Assembly: GCA_032111745.1 (NCBI GenBank)
Contig: JAULUH010000328.1
Location: 1-40,654, forward strand
From: JAULUH01 sp032111745
Lineage (GTDB): Bacteria; Chloroflexota; Anaerolineae; JAAEKA01
Reading direction: 5' to 3'
Length of the DNA stretch: 40,654 bases
Shown here: one piece after another, positions 31,115-40,654 of the stretch
Position numbering within the stretch: the first letter of the stretch is position 1
Layout of the letters: each line of letters opens with the position of its first letter
Translations under genes and position numbers: made by a program
Notes under the pieces: model-generated
Databases searched by the model: none
Seen by the model: only the letters and a program-made list of their open reading frames with translations
What the model was told of the DNA's origin: nothing

Positions 31115-32854
31115 GTGCTCAGGCCTTTGTTGGACCACAATGAAAAGGCCCTGGTGCAGGCGGAGCGCGAGGTGCTGCAGCAGCTGGGAGTCAGTCTGGC
31201 GCGGCTCGAGGCCAGCCGGGAGGACGTCGCGCGGCTCGACCAGGCCCGGCGCCAGCTGGACGAGTTGTTCCTCTTGGTGATCGTGGGCGAGTTCAATGCC
31301 GGCAAATCGGCCTTCATCAACGCGCTGCTGGGGGAGAGGCTGTTGGAGGAAGGGGCCACGCCCACCACGGTGCGCGTCCACATCCTGCGCCACGGCGATC
31401 AGGTCACCCGGCAACTGGCCGAGGCCGACGTCGAGGTCATCACCAGCCCTGTCGACTGGCTGCGGGAGATCAACCTGGTGGACACGCCCGGCACCAACGC
31501 CGTGATCCAGCGCCACCAGGAGATCACCGAGGATTTCGTGCCGCGCTCGGACCTGGTCCTGTTCGTCACCAGCGCGGATCGCCCGTTCTCCGAGAGCGAG
31601 CGGGTGTTCCTGCAGAGAATCAGGCACTGGGGCAAGAAGGTGGTCCTGGTAGTCAACAAGGTGGACATTCTCGACGCGGCCGACGTGGCCGCGGTGCGCA
31701 CCTTCGTGGCCGATAACGCGGTCAAGTTGCTGGGAGTGCAGCCGGAGATCTTCCTGGTGTCGGCCCGGCTGGCCCAGCGGGCCAAGGGGGCCGGCCAGAA
31801 GGCCGACCCGACGGCCTGGGCTCCCAGCCGGTTCGAGCCGCTGGAGCGCTACATCCTGGAGACCCTGGACGAGCAGGAACGCCTGCGCCTGAAGCTGCTC
31901 AGTCCCCTGGGCATTGCCGAGCGGCTGCGGGAGAAATATGCGGAGATCACGGCGCAGCGGCTGGCGGTGCTGGTCGATGACTTCGCCACCCTCGATACGG
32001 TGGAGAGCACCCTGCAGGCCTTCGAGGAGGACATGCGCCGGGATTTTCAGCATCATCTGGTGCGCATCGACAACGACCTCTACCAGATGTCGGATCGGGG
32101 GATGCGTTTCATCGACGAAACCATGCGGCTCAACCATATCCTGGACCTGATGAACAGCGCCAAGGTACGGGAGGCCTTCGAGCAGGAGGTGATTGCCGGC
32201 ACGCCGCTGCAGATCGAGCGCCGGGTCACCGAGATGATCGACTGGCTGGTGGAGCGCGAGTACAAACAGTGGCAGGCGGTCATGGAGTACCTGCAGGAGC
32301 GCGCGGAGCTGCACAAGGACCGCGTCATCGGGGAGGTAGGCGGCAGCTTCGAAATGAACCGCCGGCAACTCCTGGAGTCGGTGCGGCGGGCCACAGAACA
32401 GGCAGCCAGCAGCTACGATCATCGCGCCGAGGCGGCCAAGCTGGCGGAATCGGTGCAACAGGCGGTGGCCCAGACCGCCCTGCTGGAGGTTGGCGCCGTG
32501 GGGCTGGGAGCCATCCTGGTTGCGGCCCTGCACACGTTGGTGGCGGACATCACGGGCCTGCTGTTCGCCGGCACGCTGGCCGCGGTGGGGCTGTACGTGC
32601 TGCCCAACCGCAGGCGCAAGGCCCGGGAGGACCTGCGCACCAAGGTTGGCGAGCTCCAGGCGCGGCTGCACGAGGCGCTGTCCAGGCAGTTCGAGGAGGA
32701 GCTGGCCCGCTCGATCCAGCAGATCAGGGAGGCGGTGGAGCCGTACACCCGCTTTGTGCGCATCGAGCGCGACAGACTGACCGGCATCGCCTCGGAGCTG
32801 GACGCTGCGGGCCAGGAGATGCGCAGCCTGGAGGCCAGAGTCAAGGAGCTGTGA
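31115..32854 (+). CDS. Bacterial dynamin-like GTPase
   Basis: 579 residues from GTG 31115 (GAGGAG upstream). An N-terminal coiled helix is followed by the GTPase: G1 GEFNAGKS (58-65), G2 threonine in ATPTT (81-85), G3 DTPG (123-126) and G4 NKVD (181-184). A long helical stalk follows (about 250-445). A hydrophobic pair (about 460-500, LEVGAVGLGAILVAALHTLVADITGLLFAGTLAAVGLYVL) acts as membrane paddle, and a C-terminal helix closes the protein. Such proteins remodel or protect membranes. It has its own promoter; the GNAT gene follows 30 bp later. Confidence 0.92.
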   Translation: MLRPLLDHNEKALVQAEREVLQQLGVSLARLEASREDVARLDQARRQLDELFLLVIVGEFNAGKSAFINALLGERLLEEGATPTTVRVHILRHGDQVTRQLAEADVEVITSPVDWLREINLVDTPGTNAVIQRHQEITEDFVPRSDLVLFVTSADRPFSESERVFLQRIRHWGKKVVLVVNKVDILDAADVAAVRTFVADNAVKLLGVQPEIFLVSARLAQRAKGAGQKADPTAWAPSRFEPLERYILETLDEQERLRLKLLSPLGIAERLREKYAEITAQRLAVLVDDFATLDTVESTLQAFEEDMRRDFQHHLVRIDNDLYQMSDRGMRFIDETMRLNHILDLMNSAKVREAFEQEVIAGTPLQIERRVTEMIDWLVEREYKQWQAVMEYLQERAELHKDRVIGEVGGSFEMNRRQLLESVRRATEQAASSYDHRAEAAKLAESVQQAVAQTALLEVGAVGLGAILVAALHTLVADITGLLFAGTLAAVGLYVLPNRRRKAREDLRTKVGELQARLHEALSRQFEEELARSIQQIREAVEPYTRFVRIERDRLTGIASELDAAGQEMRSLEARVKEL

Positions 32855-32884
32855 GCGGGATAGCCGGCCAGGGCCCACCCAACC

Positions 32885-33412
32885 ATGGTTGATACATTGC
32901 GCCAGGACCCGGGGGAGCCCCCGCCGATTACCTTACGGCCGCTGGATCTGGACGAGACCGGCGAACTGCAGCAGGTCTACCAGGGGGCCGACGACGTGTT
33001 TGTGGCCACGACCGGCGCGCCGGTGCGGCCGGGCCAGGCAGAGCGGGACCTGGCCGAGGCGCGCGGCGACGATGCCCGCTATCTGCTGGGCATCTTCCTG
33101 CAAGAGCGCATGGTTGGCGTCGTGGACTTCCGCCTGGCCGAGCCCGAACCCCTGGCGGTGAGGTTGGGGCTGATCCTGCTCAGCCGGCCCTACCGGCGCC
33201 AGGGCCTGGGGAGTTGGGCCCTCCGCATCCTCGAAGAATGGCTGCGCCAGGCCACCCCCACCGTGGCCATCATGGTCACCGTGCGCGCCCAGGATTACAT
33301 CGCCCAGGCCTTCTTTCGCCACCACGGCTACGTCTATACCGGCCAGGCCGTGCGCCTGAACGCCGGGCCTGCCGGCTCCTCCCGGCTGCTGTGGCTGCGC
33401 AAGGACCTCTAA
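32885..33412 (+). CDS. GNAT-family N-acetyltransferase
   Basis: 175 residues. 'YLLGIFLQERMVGVVDFRL' (strands 2-4), 'VRLGLILLSRPYRRQGLGSWALRILEEWLRQ' with the acetyl-CoA loop RRQGLG (motif A), and 'VRAQDYIAQAFFRHHGYVYTGQAVRL' (motif B) define the fold. The acceptor is unknown. It probably shares the dynamin promoter. No clear ribosome site precedes ATG 32885. A perfect GC hairpin follows the stop. Confidence 0.9.
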   Translation: MVDTLRQDPGEPPPITLRPLDLDETGELQQVYQGADDVFVATTGAPVRPGQAERDLAEARGDDARYLLGIFLQERMVGVVDFRLAEPEPLAVRLGLILLSRPYRRQGLGSWALRILEEWLRQATPTVAIMVTVRAQDYIAQAFFRHHGYVYTGQAVRLNAGPAGSSRLLWLRKDL

Positions 33413-33413
33413 G

Positions 33414-33433
33414 CCCGGCCCGCCCCGGCCGGG
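33414..33433 (+). terminator. GC hairpin after the GNAT gene
   Basis: CCCGGCC (33414-33420), 6-nt loop, GGCCGGG (33427-33433), directly behind the stop codon; no T-tract. Confidence 0.5.
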
Positions 33434-33614
33434 ATGAGCAATCCAGATCAGCTAACGGGATGGTTCAAAACAGAGCGGCTCCTGTCTCTGTGGTACACTA
33501 ACAAAGTTGCCCGAAGTACGGCCACAGGACCGCTCAAAAGTCCCCCCAGGTCGCTTCTGGCGGCCGTGTTCTGGTCCGCTTGGTCATAGTCCTGGTAACA
33601 GCCGCCACGCTGGC

Positions 33615-33643
33615 TTGTAGGTATAGCACATCCGTGCTATCAT
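33615..33643 (+). promoter_or_regulatory. uvrA promoter with an internal dyad operator
   Basis: TTGTAG (33615-33620), 17-bp spacer, TATCAT (33638-33643). An 18-bp dyad ATAGCAC-ATCC-GTGCTAT (33623-33640) fills the spacer and enters the -10. A repressor bound there would block polymerase. The spacing matches LexA boxes such as the Bacillus type CGAAC-N4-GTTCG, but the bases differ. Confidence 0.65.
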
Positions 33644-33744
33644 AAGCAATTGCAGTTTCCCCAGTGGTGCACGCAACCCATCGATCGGGCAGCGGCCACC
33701 TCGGTGACAAAGGTCCGGCCGGCCCGGCAGGGATAGGTCAACAT

Positions 33745-36759
<3,015 letters not shown>

Positions 36760-36776
36760 AAGGTTGCCGCACTGCG

Positions 36777-37592
36777 ATGCCCATCCTCAAGCCCGCCATC
36801 TACAATGAATCGGGAGACCGCCTGGGCGCCCAGCTCGACCTGCCCCTGGAGGGCCGCCCGATCGCCTACGCCATCTTCGCCCACTGCTTCACCTGCACCA
36901 AGAACATCAAGGCGGCCGCCCATATCAGCCGCTCGTTGACCCGCCGCCGCATCGCCGTGCTGCGCTTCGACTTCACGGGCCTGGGCGAGAGCGAGGGCGA
37001 CTTCGCCGAGACCACCTTCACCTCGAACGTCTCAGACCTGACCGCGGTGGCCCGGTACCTGGCGGACGAGTTTGAGCCACCGCAGATCCTGATCGGCCAC
37101 TCCCTGGGCGGCTCGGCGGCCCTCCAGGCGGCGCACCAGATCCCGTCGGTGGTGGGTGTGGTGACCATCGCCGCGCCCGCGGAGACGGCCCACCTGGTGC
37201 GGCTATTGGCCGGATCAAAGGAGATGGCCGATCACCAGGGCGAGGCCCGTGTCACCATAGGCGGCACCACGTTCCGGCTCAAACGGGAGTTCTTCCAGGA
37301 GCTGGAGCACACCAACATGCGCCGGGCCATCCAGACCTTGAATCGGGCCCTCCTGGTGATGCACTCGCCCGAGGATACCACCGTGGACATCGAGAATGCC
37401 ATGGAGATCTTCGCCGCCGCCCGGCACCCCAAGAGCTTCGTGTCCCTGGACCAGGCTAACCATCTGCTCTCCGAACAGCGGGACTCGTGGTACGTGGGCG
37501 AGGTAATCGCGGCCTGGGCCGGACGCTACCTCATCACGACCCCGGAGACGGCGCAGGCATCCCCCATGCCTGCCAACGCCTGGATGGATTGA
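36777..37592 (+). CDS. Alpha/beta hydrolase of the OsmC-associated type
   Basis: 271 residues. 'YAIFAHCFTCTKNIKAAAHISRSLTRRRIAVLRFDFTGLGESEGDFAETTFTSNVSDL' is the hallmark of hydrolases that are often fused to an OsmC domain. The nucleophile is Ser in IGHSLGG; the acid is in 'MHSPEDTTVD'; the base is His in 'LDQANHLLSEQ'. No OsmC domain follows; the protein ends 40 residues after the His. Cytoplasmic. It lies 17 bp after uvrA and probably shares its transcript. Its stop codon abuts the converging regulator gene with no gap. Confidence 0.88.
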   Translation: MPILKPAIYNESGDRLGAQLDLPLEGRPIAYAIFAHCFTCTKNIKAAAHISRSLTRRRIAVLRFDFTGLGESEGDFAETTFTSNVSDLTAVARYLADEFEPPQILIGHSLGGSAALQAAHQIPSVVGVVTIAAPAETAHLVRLLAGSKEMADHQGEARVTIGGTTFRLKREFFQELEHTNMRRAIQTLNRALLVMHSPEDTTVDIENAMEIFAAARHPKSFVSLDQANHLLSEQRDSWYVGEVIAAWAGRYLITTPETAQASPMPANAWMD

Positions 37593-38696
37593 CTAGGGGT
37601 CGATGCGGATCACCGAGCCGGTTTCTGCGGTGTCGTACCCCCCCAGCTCGGCCAGCGTGGTAGCGGCATCCCGGCTGCGCAGCCAGGCTCCCAGGGCCTC
37701 CAGGGCCGGCAGGCGCCACATCGATTCCAGCATCACCAGGTCGTAGCGCTCCCGGGCCAGGGGCACGAAGCCCAGGCCCCGGGCCAACGCGGCGGTCTCC
37801 ACGCCGAGCCCCACGTCTGCCTGGCCCTCCACCACCGCGGACGCCACAGCTGTATGCGTGGTCTCCTCGCGCGGGTAGCCGGCACCCCGGGTGGGCTCGA
37901 TGCCCAGTCGGGCCAGCTGGGCATCGAGCCAGACCCGGGTACCGGATCCTTGGTCGCGGTTGACAAGCCGCACCTTGCCGGAAGCCAGGGACTCCAGGCC
38001 GCCGATGGCGGTGGGATTGCCGGGAGCCACGATGAGGCCCAGGTGGCGCTGGGCCAGGGTCAGCAAGATGACGGCCCGGCCCGGCAACAGCCTGCGCACA
38101 AAGGGCACGTTGTAGCAGTCGCTCTCCTCGTCCCACAGATGGCAGCCGGCCAGCTCGGCCTCCCCCTGGGCCAGGGCGATCAGCCCGCCCAGGCTGCCGG
38201 TGTAGCTCACCTTCAGTGTGTAGCCGGCGGCGATGCCGTCAAAGCGACGAGCCAGCTGTTCGATGGCCGGGTCATGGCTGCCCGCAAAGCGCACAATGCC
38301 CTGCGCGGCCGGCGCCGGCCGGGAGGCCATGGAGTGCCAGCGCTCGACTGCGCTTTCTACGGCCCGGGTCACATCTGCGCTGTCGTGCCCGGCTGCCATC
38401 ATCTCCAGCAGGAAGCGCTCGGCCTGGTTGACCAGGCTGGCCCGACGTAGGGCGGCCTGGTCAGGGGTGGAGCTCTGGGGTGCGCCGGCCACCTGCGTGC
38501 CCTGGCCGGCACGGCTGGCGATCAACCCCTCGCGGGCCAGCTCGGCGTAGGCGCGCTGCACGGTGCCCGAGGTGCATCCCCAGCGCCCGGCCATGTCGCG
38601 CACAGGGGGCAGGAAATCGCCCACGGCCAGGCTGCCGTAGAGGATCTCCTGCCGCACCGACTCGGCGATCTGTTGATAGAGGGGGGTTCGGTCCAT
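37593..38696 (-). CDS. GntR-type regulator with a tungstate/molybdate-binding-like domain
   Basis: 367 residues from ATG 38696. Residues 1-70 are a GntR winged helix (LYQQIAESVRQEILYGSLAVGDFLPPVRDMAGRWGCTSGTVQRAYAELAREGLI). From about 130 comes a periplasmic-binding-type domain used inside the cell (FAGSHDPAIEQLARRF, YTGSLGGLIALAQGEAELAGCHLWDEESDCYN, NRDQGSGTRVWLDAQL, ADVGLGVETAALARGLGFVPLARERYDLVM), the PBP_like type found in one-component regulators of oxyanion genes. The repressor would sense tungstate or molybdate directly. It follows tupA by 28 bp, so it is part of the operon it probably controls. No clear ribosome site is seen. Confidence 0.85.
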   Translation of the reverse strand: MDRTPLYQQIAESVRQEILYGSLAVGDFLPPVRDMAGRWGCTSGTVQRAYAELAREGLIASRAGQGTQVAGAPQSSTPDQAALRRASLVNQAERFLLEMMAAGHDSADVTRAVESAVERWHSMASRPAPAAQGIVRFAGSHDPAIEQLARRFDGIAAGYTLKVSYTGSLGGLIALAQGEAELAGCHLWDEESDCYNVPFVRRLLPGRAVILLTLAQRHLGLIVAPGNPTAIGGLESLASGKVRLVNRDQGSGTRVWLDAQLARLGIEPTRGAGYPREETTHTAVASAVVEGQADVGLGVETAALARGLGFVPLARERYDLVMLESMWRLPALEALGAWLRSRDAATTLAELGGYDTAETGSVIRIDP

Positions 38697-38724
38697 GTTC
38701 TGACAGGACGGCCGGTTCCGCCGT

Positions 38725-39642
38725 CTACGGATTCGGGTTGGCCTCACGCCAGGGCACGGAGTCCGGCACGAACAGGGGCTCGCCAAACTCAGCCACGCCA
38801 AACTGGCCTATCTGCTCCTGGACCGGCACCGAGACCATCCAGTCGACGAACTGGTTGGCGAGTTCGGCCTTGATGTGCGGCCCTTTGTCCGGATTGACCA
38901 CGATCACGCCATATGGGTTGAACAGCACCGGATCGCCCTCGACCACGACACCCAGATCCAACCCCTGGGAAGCGGCAGTGCGGGCCAGGTAGGTGCCCCG
39001 ATCGCTCAGCGTGTAGGCCTGTTGCTCGTTGGCCATGGTCAGGACCGCGCCCATGCCCTGGCCGGCGGAGACATACCAGTCGCCGGCCGGCTCCATGCCG
39101 GCGGCCTGCCAGACCTCCTTTTCCTTGGTGTGGGTGCCAGAGTCGTCACCCCGGGAGATGAAGGTCGCACCGGAGCCGGCGATCTTCTGGAACGCAACGG
39201 CGGCGTTGTCCAGGCCTTTGATCCCGGCAGGGTCGGCCTCCGGGCCGAGGATGACGAAGTCGTTAGTCATCACGTCCTCGCGACGGGTCCCGTGGCCGGC
39301 GGCCATGAACTCGTCCTCCCGGGCCCGGGCATGGACCAACACCACATCGGCGTTGCCATCCTCGCCCAGCTTGAGGGCCTGGCCCGTACCCACGGCGACT
39401 ACGGCGACGTCTATTCCGGCCTCTTGCTCAAAGCCTGGCAGGATCTCGTCCAGCAGCCCGGAATCCTGGGTGCTGGTGGTGGTGGCCAGGATCAGGGCAT
39501 CCGGCTTCGCAGTGGATTCGGCTTCGGCGCCGGCTGCAGGCGGCGCAGCGGCAGGCACAGGCCCAGCTGGTGGAACACAGCCAGCCACCAAGCCCAGGGT
39601 CAGCAGCCCGACCAGGACGGCAAGAAGGTTGCGTTTCGACAT
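38725..39642 (-). CDS. tupA: Tungstate ABC transporter substrate-binding lipoprotein
   Basis: 305 residues from ATG 39642, chosen because TGAGG lies nine bases upstream; an ATG three codons earlier overlaps it. A signal peptide ends at lipobox VAGC. 'LILATTTSTQDSGLLDEILPGFEQEAGIDVAVVAVGTGQALKLGEDGNADVVLVHA' carries the TTTS oxyanion-binding loop of TupA proteins, and 'FISRGDDSGTHTKEKEVW' the second binding loop. It binds tungstate (less tightly molybdate) outside the membrane and hands it to TupB/TupC. It lies between tupC (56 bp before) and the regulator. Confidence 0.93.
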   Translation of the reverse strand: MSKRNLLAVLVGLLTLGLVAGCVPPAGPVPAAAPPAAGAEAESTAKPDALILATTTSTQDSGLLDEILPGFEQEAGIDVAVVAVGTGQALKLGEDGNADVVLVHARAREDEFMAAGHGTRREDVMTNDFVILGPEADPAGIKGLDNAAVAFQKIAGSGATFISRGDDSGTHTKEKEVWQAAGMEPAGDWYVSAGQGMGAVLTMANEQQAYTLSDRGTYLARTAASQGLDLGVVVEGDPVLFNPYGVIVVNPDKGPHIKAELANQFVDWMVSVPVQEQIGQFGVAEFGEPLFVPDSVPWREANPNP

Positions 39643-39698
39643 GGATTTCATCCTCAAGGGGATAGCTGTGGCAGATGTTCTCTGCCGGTACCGATAGG

Positions 39699-40430
39699 TC
39701 AATAGACCATGTCACCGCGCACGAACGCGGCCGTGCGCGGATCCGATGGCATGCTGAAGAAGGCAGTCGCCTCGGCTACCTCGACGACACCTCCGTTGAG
39801 CAGGAACACCACCCGCTGGGCCAGCCGCCTGGCCTGGAAGATGTTGTGGGTGACCAGCACCATGGTGGTCCCCCGCTCATGCCGGAGCTGTTGCACCGTG
39901 TCCTCGATCAGGGCCACATTGTAGGGATCGAGATTGGCCGTGGGCTCGTCCAGCAACAGGACCTCCGGCTGGAGCACCATGGCCCGGGCCAGGGCCACCC
40001 GCTGGGCCTCGCCGCCGGATAGCGTGCGCGCCGGCTGCCGGGCCAGCTGTTGCAGGCCAACCCGGGCCAGGGCCGATTCGACCAGCGCAGTGCCGTCGCG
40101 CTCCCCGCGCAGCCGCAGGCCATAGCGCACGTTGTCCCACACCGTGCGGTTGAGCAGCATGGGGTGTTGAAAGACTGTCGTGACCCGGCGACGCAGCTCC
40201 AGCGGCACGCCGTGGTCGGAGCCAAAGGTCGAGCCAGCGAAGACCACGGTGCCGCTGGTGGGCGGCTCCAGAAAGTTGAGCAGCCGCAACAATGTGCTCT
40301 TGCCGGAGCCGCTCGGCCCCACGACAGCCAGGATCTCACCGGGGAAGATATCCAGGTAGGGGATGTGCAGTACCTGGCGCCCGCCATAGGCCTTGGCCAC
40401 GCCGCGCAGCTGGTAGGTGGTCGCGTTCAC
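39699..40430 (-). CDS. tupC: Tungstate ABC transporter ATP-binding protein
   Basis: 243 residues. Walker A GPSGSGKST (about 38-46), Q-loop in 'VFQHPMLLN', signature LSGGEAQRVALARAM, Walker B 'LLLDEPTANLDP' and H-loop 'VLVTHN' are all intact. It energises uptake by TupB. Its ATGA start overlaps the end of tupB by 4 bp. Confidence 0.92.
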   Translation of the reverse strand: MNATTYQLRGVAKAYGGRQVLHIPYLDIFPGEILAVVGPSGSGKSTLLRLLNFLEPPTSGTVVFAGSTFGSDHGVPLELRRRVTTVFQHPMLLNRTVWDNVRYGLRLRGERDGTALVESALARVGLQQLARQPARTLSGGEAQRVALARAMVLQPEVLLLDEPTANLDPYNVALIEDTVQQLRHERGTTMVLVTHNIFQARRLAQRVVFLLNGGVVEVAEATAFFSMPSDPRTAAFVRGDMVY

Positions 40431-40654
40431 GGCTCCAACCCCTTTCCCTGCAGCACGAGCACGGCGGCATTGGTCATGAAGGCGATGCCTATCAGGATGA
40501 GCCCCAGGGCGAGAGCGATGTCGAAGTTGCCCTTGCCGGTCTCGAGGACCACGGCTGTGGTTAACACCCGGGTGCGGTGCTCGATATTGCCGCCCACCAT
40601 CATGACGGCGCCGACCTCAGAGATGATTGCACCGAAGCCGGCGATCACCGCCAC
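40427..40654 (-). CDS. tupB: Tungstate ABC transporter permease, C-terminal part
   Basis: The last ~75 residues; the 5' end lies beyond the window. 'FGAIISEVGAVMMVGGNIEHRTRVLTTAVVLETGKGNFDIALALGLILIGIAFMTNAAVLVLQ' has the coupling-helix motif and last membrane segments typical of TupB. It precedes tupC with a 4-bp overlap. The promoter of the operon is outside the window. Confidence 0.9.
   Translation of the reverse strand: MAVIAGFGAIISEVGAVMMVGGNIEHRTRVLTTAVVLETGKGNFDIALALGLILIGIAFMTNAAVLVLQGKGLEP

Larger units (their letters stand above)
33413..33744. other. Intergenic region upstream of uvrA
   Basis: 332 bp. It contains a hairpin at 33414-33433, an isolated extended -10 (TGGTACACT, 33491-33499, no -35) and the uvrA promoter with its dyad. 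No gene is visible between 33500 and 33610, though a short RNA from the isolated box cannot be excluded. Confidence 0.5.

Noticed and set aside
31064..32878. A 604-codon open frame antisense to the dynamin-like gene
   Set aside because: All G motifs are on the plus strand; the antisense reading is a composition effect.
33491..33499. Promoter of a small RNA upstream of uvrA
   Set aside because: An extended -10 alone without a -35, and no terminator or stable structure in the following 100 bp.

Overview
The window is GC-rich bacterial DNA that most resembles Chloroflexota (Anaerolineae or a relative). The reasons are secreted proteins with long Thr/Pro/Ala 'PTATAT' linkers behind lipoprotein signals, many GTG starts, long two-component sensors, and a bacterial dynamin and tupBCA cluster set among housekeeping genes. 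This assignment is inferred from protein style, not from a marker-gene comparison. Nothing points to a phage, IS element, integron or CRISPR array.

Layout. (1) 1-4448, minus strand: a strong promoter at 4420-4448 reads into a DUF1254/DUF1214 remnant, a secreted alpha/beta-hydrolase lipoprotein, an MFS transporter and a sulfatase cut by the window edge. (2) 4568-5950: a collapsed two-component system (response regulator and histidine kinase eroded into one damaged reading) and a tiny lipoprotein. (3) 6224-10224, minus: beta-propeller surface protein, MazG, ECF sigma factor and ZAS-type anti-sigma gene, with mazG and sigma overlapping by GTGA. (4) 10624-12276, plus: a glycosidase-like TIM barrel and a surface-protein remnant. 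(5) 12273-16547, minus: the housekeeping block trmD, rplS, rnhB, yraN, a lipoprotein gene and miaA. (6) 16603-20193: M23 peptidase (plus), then a secreted GH-A-like protein with a solute-binding protein, and a stand-alone CBM48 protein (minus). (7) 20497-24741, minus: methyltransferase, multi-PAS/GAF sensor kinase and NarL-type regulator. (8) 25025-29011, plus: an internally duplicated lipoprotein, a 2-TM protein, a phosphofructokinase gene broken by a +1 base, and two small membrane proteins. (9) tRNA-Arg(CCG) on the minus strand, then CapA-like, dynamin-like, GNAT, uvrA and an alpha/beta hydrolase on the plus strand. (10) 37593-40654, minus: tungstate transporter tupB-tupC-tupA followed by a GntR/solute-binding-domain regulator.

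The most informative signals are regulatory. Four genes (rnhB, the M23 peptidase, the GH-A-like protein, the CapA-like protein) start 6-8 nt after a perfect TATAAT box, so they should be transcribed as leaderless mRNAs. Most other promoters carry the extended -10 'TGGTA'. uvrA has an 18-bp dyad (7-bp arms, 4-bp centre) lying between its -35 and -10 boxes, a good SOS-operator candidate. The pfk leader can form two mutually exclusive helices. Several neighbouring genes (DUF1254 remnant, regulator/kinase fusion, surface-protein remnant, pfk) show in-frame internal deletions or single-base frameshifts, so gene decay is concentrated at 3.9-5.8 kb and scattered elsewhere. I found no single large undescribed system; the candidates worth testing are listed as findings.
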